Source: Candidatus Nanoarchaeia archaeon
Lineage (GTDB): Archaea; Nanobdellota; Nanobdellia; Woesearchaeales; SKIA01
DNA: 53,996 nucleotides
Assembly (NCBI GenBank): GCA_028279685.1
Contig: JANQNG010000067.1
Span: forward strand, 1-53,996
Direction: 5' to 3'
Shown: piece by piece, positions 1-8,308 of the stretch
Position numbering within the stretch: the first letter of the stretch is position 1
Layout of the letters: each line of letters starts with the position of its first letter
Notes under the pieces: generated by a model
Told to the model about the DNA's origin: nothing
Database searches by the model: none
Seen by the model: the letters and a program-made list of their open reading frames with translations, nothing else
Translations under genes and position numbers: made by a program

Positions 1-197
1 TTTGCATTAATGACAAATAACACACTGTTTTCTATTTTAAATAAAATATAATAGCCATTCTTTATTTCGAATTTATCCCCTTTTTTCTTTGGGTTTTTAG
101 TCGATACAATGCATTCAATGACCTTTTCCCAAGGAACATCCTTTGCATGATGATTAAGGTAATGCTGTGTTGGTTGAATAGCAATAAAAAATACCAC
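1..197 (-). CDS. Unrecognised small protein, truncated by the window edge
   Basis: An open frame runs off the left edge with no stop in 65 codons. I translate it from a GTG at 197-195, which follows a GGTGA ribosome-binding site. A TATA-like stretch on the minus strand near 225-233 puts the transcript start close to 204. The protein has a plausible composition: an N-terminal stretch VVFFIAIQPTQHYL, then HHAKDVPWEKVIE, a KNPKKKGDKFEI segment and a hydrophobic YYILFKIENSVLFVINA. Its look (basic middle, beta-rich end, His pair) recalls small toxin-like or DUF4258-like folds, but I do not recognise the family. The overlapping 76-codon frame at 62-292 on the same strand is a shadow with poor composition. 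Confidence 0.55.
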   Translation of the reverse strand, partial: MVFFIAIQPTQHYLNHHAKDVPWEKVIECIVSTKNPKKKGDKFEIKNGYYILFKIENSVLFVINA

Positions 198-366
198 AAT
201 ATCACCAATTTATAGTCTTTTGGACTATATAAATTTTTTCTTTTTGAAACATATTTTCTATCAAAAAAGAAATTAATATATGCGTTTCTCATTATTTTCC
301 GTGAAAATCACGAATTCACCCCCCTCTATAACAAAATTTTGACTTCAAATTATATCCAAAATTTAG

Positions 367-392
367 ATTGACCGTTCAATAGAACGATCAAT
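367..392. promoter_or_regulatory. Inverted repeat upstream of the purine operon (possible operator)
   Basis: ATTGACCGTTC (367-377) and GAACGATCAAT (382-392) form an 11-base inverted repeat with one mismatch and a four-base spacer. It lies about 20 bases upstream of the TATA-like sequence of the purH transcript. The position and symmetry suit a dimeric regulator. No purine regulator is identified in the window, so its function is inferred. Confidence 0.45.
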
Positions 393-410
393 AACACCAT
401 TCTAGAATAG

Positions 411-420
411 TAAAGTTTAT
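411..420 (+). promoter_or_regulatory. TATA-box-like promoter of the purine operon
   Basis: TAAAGTTTAT lies about 25 bases upstream of the expected transcript start near 440. This argues against the in-frame ATG at 421, which would be upstream of the transcript, and for the ATG at 460, which follows GAGGGGG (445-451). Confidence 0.5.
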
Positions 421-459
421 ATGTGTCTTACTACGAGCAAACCTGAGGGGGTAGATAAT

Positions 460-1176
460 ATGAGCATAGAAGGGAACAAATATCCTATTGAGGACACTAT
501 TTTTCCTCAGCATATTCTTGTAAGTGTTTTTGACAAAACAAGACTAGATGTTTTAGTTGATGGTATACTTGATATCAATCCAGAAACAATGTTTTATTCA
601 ACTGGTGGAACAGGAAGAAAGCTTATTGAAATTCTTGGAGATAACGCCATCAAGAATTATATGTCTGTTGAAGATTTCACAGGAGCACCTGAGATGGAAG
701 GAGGATTAGTCAAAACATTGCATCCAAAAATTCATGCAGGCCTTTTGGGAGAAAGAGGGAATCCCAATCACAAAGAATATATTTTCAAAGTCATGAATGA
801 TTTGACTGGTTCTCCTGGTGTTTACTTTGATGTTATGGTCGGTAGTTTATATCCATTTGAAAAAACTATTGCAAAAGAAGGAGCAACTCCTGAAGATGCT
901 CGCTCTAATATTGACATTGGAGGACCAACTATGGTCATGGCTGCTGCAAAAAACTGGCACAGTGTTGCTGTAGTTACTTCGCCAGATCAATATGCAGAAT
1001 TCAACGAAGCATTAAAGACATTCAAAGGAACTCCTGCATACTACAGATTTTCATTAGCACAAAAAGCAATGGGTGTGATTAGTAACTACAGAACTGCTAT
1101 TGCAGAATATTTTGCAAACCTTGATTTTACAAAAGATGTAGAACCCACTATAGTGTACACAGAGGATTCAAAATGA
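460..1176 (+). CDS. purH: IMP cyclohydrolase (stand-alone N-terminal PurH domain)
   Basis: Closes FAICAR to IMP, the last step of purine synthesis. The 238-residue protein is one methylglyoxal-synthase-like domain corresponding to the N-terminal half of bifunctional PurH. Visible motifs in order are ILVSVFDKT, YSTGGTGRKL, a TGAPEMEGG-VKTLHPKIHAG segment and NIDIGGPTMVMAAAKN, all close to the family pattern. The usual Arg of the GRVKTLHP motif is Leu here. I start at 460 rather than 421 because GAGGGGG sits eight bases upstream and the TATA box is at 411-420. The stop overlaps the next start by four bases (ATGA), so the two halves of PurH are probably translated together. Most archaea use PurO for this step, so a PurH-type enzyme is a bacterial-style solution. 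Confidence 0.9.
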   Translation: MSIEGNKYPIEDTIFPQHILVSVFDKTRLDVLVDGILDINPETMFYSTGGTGRKLIEILGDNAIKNYMSVEDFTGAPEMEGGLVKTLHPKIHAGLLGERGNPNHKEYIFKVMNDLTGSPGVYFDVMVGSLYPFEKTIAKEGATPEDARSNIDIGGPTMVMAAAKNWHSVAVVTSPDQYAEFNEALKTFKGTPAYYRFSLAQKAMGVISNYRTAIAEYFANLDFTKDVEPTIVYTEDSK

Positions 1177-2411
1177 CTGAAGGAACTGATATTTCAAAAA
1201 GAAAATTAACTTACAAAGAGAGAACGGAAGGGGACTTTCCAGATAGACTTGTTATTGAGTTAGAGAAAGAATGGGATCTGAAATATGGAGAGAATCCGGG
1301 ACAGCACGCAGCAATTTATGCATTGGATATTGTCAGAGAACAATATATAGGTAAAATGGCAGAGCTCACTAACATCCAGTCGGTGCGTTCTGATGGAAAA
1401 GGTAAAGGAGGATTATCTTTAACGAACACCATGGATATTTCCAGAGCCATGGATAATTTGAAGTTTTACAAGAAACCTACTTTTGCCATCCTGAAACATA
1501 CTATAATCTCAGGTTTTGCAACACAGACTTCGGAAGAGCAAAGTCCTGTTGACTTATTTAGGTTAGCAAGAGACTCAGATTTAAGAAGTAATTTCGGAGG
1601 AACTGTAACTTGTAATATTCCTTTAACAAAAGAGCTTGCGGAAGCGTATTATGAATTGCATCCAACATTCTTTCCTGATGTTATTGCGGCACCAGGATAT
1701 GATGATGGTGTTGTTAGTATGCTTGAACAAAAATCTGCAAACGTCCGAATAGCAGAGTTCTCTCATCTCAGTGTTCTTCCAAAGTTCGAAGGAGATAACA
1801 CTTATGGATTAGTATCTATCAAAGAGATGCCTGGTGGAAGAGTAGGCATACAAGATGTTTATCTGACTGCCATAAAAGGCCCTGAAGATTTAATAGTTAA
1901 CCCAAAGGTTGTAAGAAAGAAGAAAGTGGGTGAAAAGTGGGAACTTATTGGAACGTATGTTGTAGAAAGAAAACCAACAATTGAACAGCTGTATGACTTG
2001 GTGATTGCTTGGTGGCTCAATATTGCTGGTGCGCGAAGCAATGGTGTTGTTGCTGTAAAAGACGGTGTGTTGGTATCTATGGGTTCTGGTCAGGTTGAAA
2101 GAGTTGGCGCTGTTGAACAAATGATTGTGAAAGGTATGCAAAAAGCAATGGATAGAGAAGGAATAAAATACGATCCTTTGATGGGTATTAACGGTTATGG
2201 GCAGATCTCAAAGAATCCCTTTGAAGGAGCCTCTGTTTCCTCAGATGCTTTCTTTCCTTTTGGTGATTCGATAGAATCTCTTGGGAGAGTTGGCGTAGGC
2301 GCAGTCGTGCAGCCGTTTGGTTCGATGAGAGACTATGAAGTCATTGAAGCTGCTAACAAATGCAAAATAGCAATGGTAGCTTCAGACAGAAGATGCTTTG
2401 GACATTTCTGA
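1173..2411 (+). CDS. purH: AICAR formyltransferase (stand-alone C-terminal PurH domain)
   Basis: Formylates AICAR using 10-formyl-tetrahydrofolate to give FAICAR. The 412-residue protein matches the C-terminal PurH half. LKYGENPGQ (about 36-44) is the classic opening motif, and the C-terminus runs through FPFGDSIE, VQPFGSMRDYEVIEAA and IAMVASDRRCFGHF. Lys108-His109 (ILKHT) match the catalytic KH pair, but the NPCG that normally follows is IISG. The family's key residues outside that loop look intact, so I call it functional with a divergent active-site loop. It overlaps the cyclohydrolase by four bases and is followed after nine bases by a PurB-type lyase, which makes a purine operon. Stand-alone AICAR formyltransferases are known in some archaea. 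Confidence 0.85.
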   Translation: MTEGTDISKRKLTYKERTEGDFPDRLVIELEKEWDLKYGENPGQHAAIYALDIVREQYIGKMAELTNIQSVRSDGKGKGGLSLTNTMDISRAMDNLKFYKKPTFAILKHTIISGFATQTSEEQSPVDLFRLARDSDLRSNFGGTVTCNIPLTKELAEAYYELHPTFFPDVIAAPGYDDGVVSMLEQKSANVRIAEFSHLSVLPKFEGDNTYGLVSIKEMPGGRVGIQDVYLTAIKGPEDLIVNPKVVRKKKVGEKWELIGTYVVERKPTIEQLYDLVIAWWLNIAGARSNGVVAVKDGVLVSMGSGQVERVGAVEQMIVKGMQKAMDREGIKYDPLMGINGYGQISKNPFEGASVSSDAFFPFGDSIESLGRVGVGAVVQPFGSMRDYEVIEAANKCKIAMVASDRRCFGHF

Positions 2412-2420
2412 GGTGAAACA

Positions 2421-3869
2421 ATGACCGATCTTGTAGCAGAACTAAGTGAAGAAGAAAGAATACGTCGTGAGATTGAGCTTGCCATGGTATCTCCAGACGA
2501 TGGAAAGTATGGGCCTGTTATCATGCCTTTGCGAGATTATCTGAGTCCTAAAGCAGAATGGAAAGCTTGCGCGCATGTGCAATACGTTCTGATTGAAACG
2601 CGCATGGAATTTGGACAAGCAAAACAGAAGCATGTTGACGAAGTTAATGAAGCGTTAAGCAAAATTAGTCCCTTGAATATAGCTTTGCTTGAAGACTTGC
2701 TGAAGCATGATCAGCTCGCTGTTCTTGAAGAGATTGGAAGATTTGTTTCATTGATGACGAAAGCATTATTGCATCCAGGAACGACATCTTATGACATCCT
2801 CGATACTGCAAGATCATATTTATTCAAGAAAGCATGGAATGTTGTCATGCGTCCAAAAATATGCGAAGGCATCGAAAAGTTATGTGTTATTGCAGAGAAA
2901 TCAAGAGATACTCTTCAGGCAGGAAGAACACATCTGCAGATGACTTCTCCAATAACTTTTGGATCATTTGCAGGAATTTACGCGGCAAGATTAGCAGAAA
3001 GATTATCTCGCTGTGATCTATATTTTAACGATCTTCGGGGAAAAGTGTCTGGTATTGTAGGAACTGGTGCAGGTATTGAAGCGGTTATAGGAAAAGGAGA
3101 AGCTTTAGCTTTTGAAAAAAGAGTGTTGGAAAAACTTGATCTAAAACCTGATTACACCTCAACTCAAATTGTTCAGAAGGAAAGGCTTGCTGATGTAGGC
3201 CATGGATTGACCACCATGATACATGTTTTGGCAAACCTTGCAAATGATATTAGACGATTGTATTCTACAGAAATAGGAGAGGTAACTTCAAGAGACAATG
3301 CAGAACGTCTTGGAGGTTCAAGTGCAGATGCAACAAAAAATAATCCTATAAATTATGAGAATATTGCGGGAACTGAACCTTTGGTTGAAGGAGGTATGCG
3401 TTCTCTGTATTTTATGATACAATCCGATCATCAAAGAGATCTAAGAAGTTCAAAGGTTGCACGATATCAACCTCAAGCAATGATGGCTGAAACATACGAA
3501 GCATTCACAAGATTAAGCAAAGTACTAGATCAGCTCTCTATTAACGAAGATCGCATAGCTAAAAACCTTAAGTATGTAAGGGAAAAGCCGAGTGAAGCAT
3601 TGGTTAGTATTCTCCGAGGAGAACAATGGACTCACCCAGTATATGGAGTAGGGCATTCTTTTGTAAAAGAGATGGGGAAAAAATCTCTCACCGAAGGAAG
3701 ATCTCTTATAGAAGTTTGTCTTGATGATACAGAGTTCAGAGAGTTCTATAGAACAATAGGAGAGATAAACAAGCTCATAATACATGGAGAAATGGAGCAT
3801 TATCTTGGAGATATTCAAAAAAGAATAGACATAAACTTAGCTCGTACAAGAGAAGCCATAAAATCTTAG
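2421..3869 (+). CDS. purB: Adenylosuccinate lyase-like fumarase/aspartase-superfamily lyase
   Basis: Expected to cleave SAICAR and adenylosuccinate with release of fumarate. The 482-residue protein has the superfamily's three conserved regions: TSYDILDT (122-129), GRTHLQ with the likely catalytic His171, and the signature loop GSSADATKNNP (299-309), where the family consensus is GSSxMPxKxNP. Loss of the usual Met and Pro there is notable, but the Ser pair, Lys, Asn and Pro remain. The operon position directly after both PurH halves supports a purine role. It is preceded by GAGGTGAAACA and an ATG at 2421. Its 3' end overlaps the convergent aldolase gene by four bases. Another superfamily lyase is possible but less likely. 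Confidence 0.8.
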   Translation: MTDLVAELSEEERIRREIELAMVSPDDGKYGPVIMPLRDYLSPKAEWKACAHVQYVLIETRMEFGQAKQKHVDEVNEALSKISPLNIALLEDLLKHDQLAVLEEIGRFVSLMTKALLHPGTTSYDILDTARSYLFKKAWNVVMRPKICEGIEKLCVIAEKSRDTLQAGRTHLQMTSPITFGSFAGIYAARLAERLSRCDLYFNDLRGKVSGIVGTGAGIEAVIGKGEALAFEKRVLEKLDLKPDYTSTQIVQKERLADVGHGLTTMIHVLANLANDIRRLYSTEIGEVTSRDNAERLGGSSADATKNNPINYENIAGTEPLVEGGMRSLYFMIQSDHQRDLRSSKVARYQPQAMMAETYEAFTRLSKVLDQLSINEDRIAKNLKYVREKPSEALVSILRGEQWTHPVYGVGHSFVKEMGKKSLTEGRSLIEVCLDDTEFREFYRTIGEINKLIIHGEMEHYLGDIQKRIDINLARTREAIKS

Positions 3870-4660
3870 TCTTCCAAAAACTTCATGGCTTCATCAACGG
3901 ATGCCTTTTTCCACATAATAGCTTGTAATGCTTTCGCCATGCTAAATGGTTTTGGATTCTGCCAGATTGCTCTGCCAATAGCCATACCCGTAGCACCTGC
4001 TTGTTGCGTATCCCAACACTCTTGAAGAATATCTCTGTCAGAAGTGTAATCTCCTCCGCTAACTAATACTTTCGTTCTTCCTGCAGAATTAATGACCCAT
4101 TTGAATGCATCTAAATCTTTATTGTATTTTATCTTAACAAAATCTGCTCCTAACTCTAATCCTATGCGAGCAGCATATGCAGTAATTTCTGTTGAAACTT
4201 CGTCATGGATCACTTCTCCTCTTGGATAAAGCCAACAAATAACAGGAATGCCATAATCGTGTGCTTGTTCTACAATCTTTCCAAACTCAGCAAACATTTT
4301 CGCTTCATGTTTCGACCCAGGATAAATAGTGTATCCTACTGCTTCAGCACCCATTTTGATTGCTCTATCAACTGAGCATGTCTGTGCAGAATAGGGATCT
4401 CCTTTCAATAACGAAGTTTTGCCATTCAATTTTACAATCAAAGGAATGTCCTTGTAATGCTCAACATGATATTTCTCAGCGACTCCAGGTTGTAAAATAA
4501 CTCCTTGAAAATGACCTTCCAATGCAATATGCATGATATAGTTAGGATCTATATTTTTTTCATTGAAATCCTTGCTTGGACCATGTTCTAGCCCTTGATC
4601 GCACGCAAGCAGAAGACATTTCTTAGATTTTAGCAAATGCTCTATCTTGACACGTGACAT
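3866..4660 (-). CDS. fba: Archaeal class I fructose-1,6-bisphosphate aldolase (DhnA family)
   Basis: Interconverts fructose 1,6-bisphosphate with dihydroxyacetone phosphate and glyceraldehyde 3-phosphate through a Schiff base. The 264 residues fit the archaeal class I family. CDQGLEHGP (20-28) opens the barrel, VKLNGKTSL follows near 76-84, the GADFVKIKY strand carries the Schiff-base lysine (176 or 178), and SGGDYTSDRD and GAxGMAIGRAIWQ form the phosphate-binding end. The closely related aminodideoxyheptulosonate synthase is the main alternative. The spacing and the Trp-rich CWLYPRGE strand fit the aldolase better. A TTTAAATAC box near 4695-4705 serves the minus strand. The gene converges on purB with a four-base overlap. 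Confidence 0.82.
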   Translation of the reverse strand: MSRVKIEHLLKSKKCLLLACDQGLEHGPSKDFNEKNIDPNYIMHIALEGHFQGVILQPGVAEKYHVEHYKDIPLIVKLNGKTSLLKGDPYSAQTCSVDRAIKMGAEAVGYTIYPGSKHEAKMFAEFGKIVEQAHDYGIPVICWLYPRGEVIHDEVSTEITAYAARIGLELGADFVKIKYNKDLDAFKWVINSAGRTKVLVSGGDYTSDRDILQECWDTQQAGATGMAIGRAIWQNPKPFSMAKALQAIMWKKASVDEAMKFLED

Positions 4661-4770
4661 AAAAACACCTCTTCTGCGAAAAACAAAGCTCTCGAAGTAT
4701 TTAAAGGTTTCTGAGATTTTCTTAATGAGAAAACTGCATATTTAACATCATTAAGTTCCCAATCCATTAA

Positions 4771-4780
4771 ATTTATAAAT
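4771..4780 (+). promoter_or_regulatory. TATA box deciding a TTG start for the DsbA-like gene
   Basis: ATTTATAAAT predicts a transcript start near 4802. The first in-frame ATG (4789) would then be untranscribed. GGGGGAG at 4801-4807 followed by TTG at 4813 fits both the transcript start and ribosome binding. Confidence 0.6.
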
Positions 4781-4812
4781 GCTCTCAGATGCGTCAAGAA
4801 GGGGGAGATAGG

Positions 4813-5436
4813 TTGGGCAAAGGTAAGAAACAGAAACCATTGATTGTTGCTATTGTCATAGGCATAATAATTGCCCTAGGATTGGTAATGGCTTTCTCAG
4901 GAAATACTATTAACATAGACTTTACGAAGTATAATTATACTGATGATGAGATAGAGCCTCAATCACCTCTTCTTGTTATACAAGAGTTCTCTGATTTTCA
5001 ATGTGGACACTGCGCATCTGTACAAAAGGTATTGAAATCAATCAAGCTCAAATATGATGGAAAGGTCTCTGTACGGATGAACCACTATCCTATGTTTGAT
5101 CATTCTGACGTTGCTGCTGAAGCAGCAGAATGTGCTCGTGATCAAAATAGATTTTGGGCTTACCATGACCTGCTGTTTGACAATCAAGATATCATCCCTA
5201 AAGAACCTTTCTCTATTATTGCCGAAGGACTAGGGCTTGATGTCGATCAGTTCAACAACTGCTTGGACAACGCTGAAAAATTAGATATCATTGGAGCAGG
5301 GATCTCAAAAGGTAAAAGTCTTGGTATTAGAGGAACCCCTTTCTTTGTTGTGGGAGATGAAATTATTAGAGGAACGGCGAGCTTCGATACGTTCGATCTA
5401 GCTGTACAGCAAGTGTTAGAAAAACTCGAGGTGTAA
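4813..5436 (+). CDS. Membrane-anchored DsbA-like thiol:disulfide oxidoreductase
   Basis: Probably introduces or shuffles disulfides in exported proteins. From the TTG start the 207-residue protein has a basic N-terminus, one membrane segment (about 10-28), then a thioredoxin fold with the active site C64-G-H-C67, a helical insertion rich in Cys and Ala, and the cis-proline loop RGTP (173-176). These are the hallmarks of the DsbA/DSBA family with the catalytic domain outside the membrane. The next gene begins two bases after the stop and encodes more thioredoxin-like folds. A VKOR gene lies about 3 kb downstream, and VKOR typically reoxidises such proteins. The start choice rests on the TATA box at 4771-4780 and the purine-rich site at 4801-4807. 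Confidence 0.85.
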   Translation: MGKGKKQKPLIVAIVIGIIIALGLVMAFSGNTINIDFTKYNYTDDEIEPQSPLLVIQEFSDFQCGHCASVQKVLKSIKLKYDGKVSVRMNHYPMFDHSDVAAEAAECARDQNRFWAYHDLLFDNQDIIPKEPFSIIAEGLGLDVDQFNNCLDNAEKLDIIGAGISKGKSLGIRGTPFFVVGDEIIRGTASFDTFDLAVQQVLEKLEV

Positions 5437-5437
5437 A

Positions 5438-7270
5438 ATGGCTAAAAAAAGAGCTAAACGAAAAACAAAAAGAAAATCTTCAAAGCAAAAGGATAAAGCA
5501 AAGGAAACAAAAAAAGAAATTAATATTGAAAAGTTGATGACAACTCCGAAGAAGTTGCTTCACAAAAAAATCAATTGGAGCTACATCATAGGTGGGGTTT
5601 TGTTGATTGCAGTAATTATAGTCATCATTGCTAATTTAGGAGAATTGCCATCTGTGCCAACACAATATGATGAAGAGTATGGTTCGGTGAAACTTGACTT
5701 CTACGTGATGTCACAATGCCCTTATGGAACACAAGTTGAGGATGCTATAGCTCCTGTGCTTGCAGAACTAGGAGACAGTATTGATTTTAATCTAAACTTC
5801 ATCGCAACAGAGACTGCTCCTGGAGAATTTAGAGCGTTGCACGGACAACCTGAAGTGGAAGGTAATATTGTGCAGTTGTGTGCAGCAAAATACAATCCAG
5901 ATACCTATATGGATATGATTGTCTGCATGAACGAAAACGCAAGAAGCATTCCAGGTAATTGGAAAGGATGCGCTGAAAAGAATGGATTAGATGTCGCAAA
6001 TATTGAAACATGCTATACAGGACAAGAAGGAATTGACTTGCATTCTGAGAATATTAAACTGGCTCAGCAAGTCAATGCACGAGGTTCTCCTACCATCTAT
6101 GTGAATGATGTGCTTTATCAAGGAGGAAGAAGTTCAACGGACTTCAAAAAAGCATTATGCGTTAATCTTGACAATCATCCTGGCTGTGAAGGACTTCCTG
6201 CATGCACTGCTGACCAAGAATGCGTAGCAGAATCTGATAAAGTTGGCATTTGTGAGAATGCTGGAACAAAAGAAGCATCTTGTTCGTATATTGAGCCTGT
6301 CGAGGTTGAAGTTATTATTCTAAATGATATGAGCTGCAATAGCTGTGATGCGACTCAAGTTCAAGCAGTGACTCAACAACTTTTCAAAGGAGCTGTTTTT
6401 GAGGAAATTGATGTGTCTTCTCCAGAAGGAAAGCTGCTTATTGAAAAGCACGATCTTGTTTACGCACCTGCATTCATTTTTGATGAAAATCTTGTGGAAA
6501 CATACGGTTGGGAAAAAGAACCTCGAATGCATGGAGCATTTGATCAGATTGATGGAGGCTATAAGCTGAAAGATCAGGCGATTGGAGCCAGTCATTTCAT
6601 CGATGAAGAAAAAAGAGATGCTTATATGGATATGATTGGCGTTACCTTAGGAGATAATAGACCACAAGTAGATTTCTATGTGATGAGCTATTGTCCATGG
6701 GGAAACAAGGCAGAAGAAGCATTAAAAGAAGTGTATGATGTTATGAAAGATGACGCTGATTTCATTCCGCATTATGTGATTTACTCAGACTATACAAAAG
6801 CAGGCCCTTGCTTTGACGAAGAGAACAAGTATTGTTCATTGCATGGATTAGTTGAACTGAATCAGGATTTAAGAGAGATGTGCGTGTATCAGCATATGGG
6901 CATTGATGATTGGTTTGATTTCGCCATTGAGATGAATAGTGCTTGTAACCAACAAAATGCAGATACTTGCTGGGAAGGAGTTGCGGATGAATTAGGTCTT
7001 GATAAAGAGGTCATTAATACTTGCTTCAACGGAGAGGAAGGTCTTGCATTACTTGAGGCTGATCGTGAATTGAATCAGATATTGGGTGTGACAGGAAGTC
7101 CAACATTATTCTTTGATGGCGAGAGATATACCGGTCAAGGAAGCCCTACATGGTATCAGGCATCATTATGCAATACCTTTGATGATCAGCCAGCAGTCTG
7201 TGATAACCTTATCGCAGAAACAGCAAGCGCACCAGCAACTCCAGGAGCAGCAGGTTGCGGGCCTGTGTAA
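5438..7270 (+). CDS. Membrane-anchored protein with three thioredoxin-like folds (GILT-like, CPYG/CNSC/CPWG)
   Basis: A 610-residue protein with a strongly basic N-terminus (about 1-46), one membrane segment (48-66) and a long Cys-rich external part. Fold 1 starts KLDFYVMSQCPYG (Cys94) and carries cysteines and an LHGQPEVEG segment reminiscent of GILT-type reductases, with a cis-Pro loop RGSPT near 215-219. A middle unit has a CNSC site (300-303). Fold 3 repeats fold 1 with FYVMSYCPWG (Cys419) and a TGSPT loop. Folds 1 and 3 keep only the first Cys of a CxxC, so they may be monothiol or isomerase-like, while the middle unit is dithiol. The C-terminus ends in an AGCG motif. It is coupled to the DsbA-like gene (two-base gap). 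Its role in disulfide handling is inferred. Confidence 0.75.
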   Translation: MAKKRAKRKTKRKSSKQKDKAKETKKEINIEKLMTTPKKLLHKKINWSYIIGGVLLIAVIIVIIANLGELPSVPTQYDEEYGSVKLDFYVMSQCPYGTQVEDAIAPVLAELGDSIDFNLNFIATETAPGEFRALHGQPEVEGNIVQLCAAKYNPDTYMDMIVCMNENARSIPGNWKGCAEKNGLDVANIETCYTGQEGIDLHSENIKLAQQVNARGSPTIYVNDVLYQGGRSSTDFKKALCVNLDNHPGCEGLPACTADQECVAESDKVGICENAGTKEASCSYIEPVEVEVIILNDMSCNSCDATQVQAVTQQLFKGAVFEEIDVSSPEGKLLIEKHDLVYAPAFIFDENLVETYGWEKEPRMHGAFDQIDGGYKLKDQAIGASHFIDEEKRDAYMDMIGVTLGDNRPQVDFYVMSYCPWGNKAEEALKEVYDVMKDDADFIPHYVIYSDYTKAGPCFDEENKYCSLHGLVELNQDLREMCVYQHMGIDDWFDFAIEMNSACNQQNADTCWEGVADELGLDKEVINTCFNGEEGLALLEADRELNQILGVTGSPTLFFDGERYTGQGSPTWYQASLCNTFDDQPAVCDNLIAETASAPATPGAAGCGPV

Positions 7271-7296
7271 TTAAATTATTTTTTTATTTTTATTGA
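7271..7296 (+). terminator. T-rich termination region
   Basis: A run of T tracts (ATTATTTTTTTATTTTTATTG) follows the stop of the thioredoxin-like gene. T runs are sufficient for termination by archaeal RNA polymerase. It lies between convergent genes. Confidence 0.4.
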
Positions 7297-8180
7297 TATC
7301 TTTCTGATGTTATTTCATTCATAAATGTATCAAATTCTTTTTTCTCTTCTTGTGAACAAACTATTATTTCAGAAATATAGCTAGCATCAGACATTAAAAG
7401 AACTCTTTCTTCTAATAAATCAGTATTTGAATATATATCTCTGACAGGAGTACTTAACGACTCACTTAAATCAATTAATTTTTCATTAACAAGAAGAAAT
7501 GCTCCTTTTCTTTTTTGAGCATCTGTAAGAAGCTTAACAATTTTTCTTGAAACCAGATAATGACCATTTGTACTATACTCTTGAAATGTTATTCTATCTC
7601 TTAGTTTGCTCTTCACAGATTGTCCAAGTTTATTCAATTGTTTTCTTCGTTCTATTTCTGTAGAAACATCTATCGCAAATTCGATGCATAAATTTCTAAA
7701 TAAATCATTATTTGAGATTCCTGGAGAAAACTCTTGCTCAGGATATATGTCTTTGTTTCCAAGAAGGTATAGTTTCATAGTTTCAAATTTTTTAAATTCT
7801 ACATCCATCTCTAATTTTGTCAAAATATGCTCCTTGATTCCTATGTAAGCAGCATTATGTATGTAATCTTCCTCTTTTATTAAATCAGGAAATGGCATAT
7901 CTTGAATAATCATTCCTGATTTCCAAGATTCAGGAGTCGTAGGAACATGCAATTTTTCACTAATTTTACTAAAATGTTTATGAAGAGGATTTTTGAAAGG
8001 AATTCTTTTTGATGCCTGATTGCTTACAAAATAATTTGTATCTATGAAGTCTTCAAGGGATTCTAAAGAGATTGGAATTACTGCAGCGTCTGGAAGCTTA
8101 AAATTATCATCTATTAATTTTATAGGAATATCTGAAAGTGATTCTTTTATGTTAGAATAGTACATATTATGAAAGCTCAT
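7290..8180 (-). CDS. Hypothetical protein, no recognised family
   Basis: A 296-residue soluble, mixed alpha/beta protein without membrane segments or a signal peptide. I see no catalytic motif. Notable stretches are a Pro/Ile-rich N-terminal part (AAVIPISLESLEDF), a central hydrophilic helix region (CIEFAIDVSTEIERRKQL, about 168-185) and an ISEIIVCSQEEKKEF stretch near the C-terminus. A TTTAAATAAAT box near 8200-8210 places the transcript start at about the ATG at 8180, so it is probably leaderless. It is divergent from VKOR and convergent with the thioredoxin-like gene but shows no thiol-redox motif. Function unknown. Confidence 0.6.
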   Translation of the reverse strand: MSFHNMYYSNIKESLSDIPIKLIDDNFKLPDAAVIPISLESLEDFIDTNYFVSNQASKRIPFKNPLHKHFSKISEKLHVPTTPESWKSGMIIQDMPFPDLIKEEDYIHNAAYIGIKEHILTKLEMDVEFKKFETMKLYLLGNKDIYPEQEFSPGISNNDLFRNLCIEFAIDVSTEIERRKQLNKLGQSVKSKLRDRITFQEYSTNGHYLVSRKIVKLLTDAQKRKGAFLLVNEKLIDLSESLSTPVRDIYSNTDLLEERVLLMSDASYISEIIVCSQEEKKEFDTFMNEITSERYQ

Positions 8181-8308
8181 TCAGATGAATTAACACCTTA
8201 TTTATTTAAATTTATCCATTACCAAGTAGGTAAATTTGTCACAAACATGTTGTAAAACAAAAAAAAACTCTCCACAACATTTATAAAAACCCAATTTTGA
8301 ATAACTTC

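Noticed and set aside
62-292. 76-codon minus-strand frame at the left edge
   Set aside because: Composition is unnatural and a better gene (1-197) overlaps it in another frame.
8248-8281. ATGTTGT/ACAACAT inverted repeat near the VKOR TATA box
   Set aside because: It is short and lies in low-complexity A/T sequence. I cannot separate an operator from chance.
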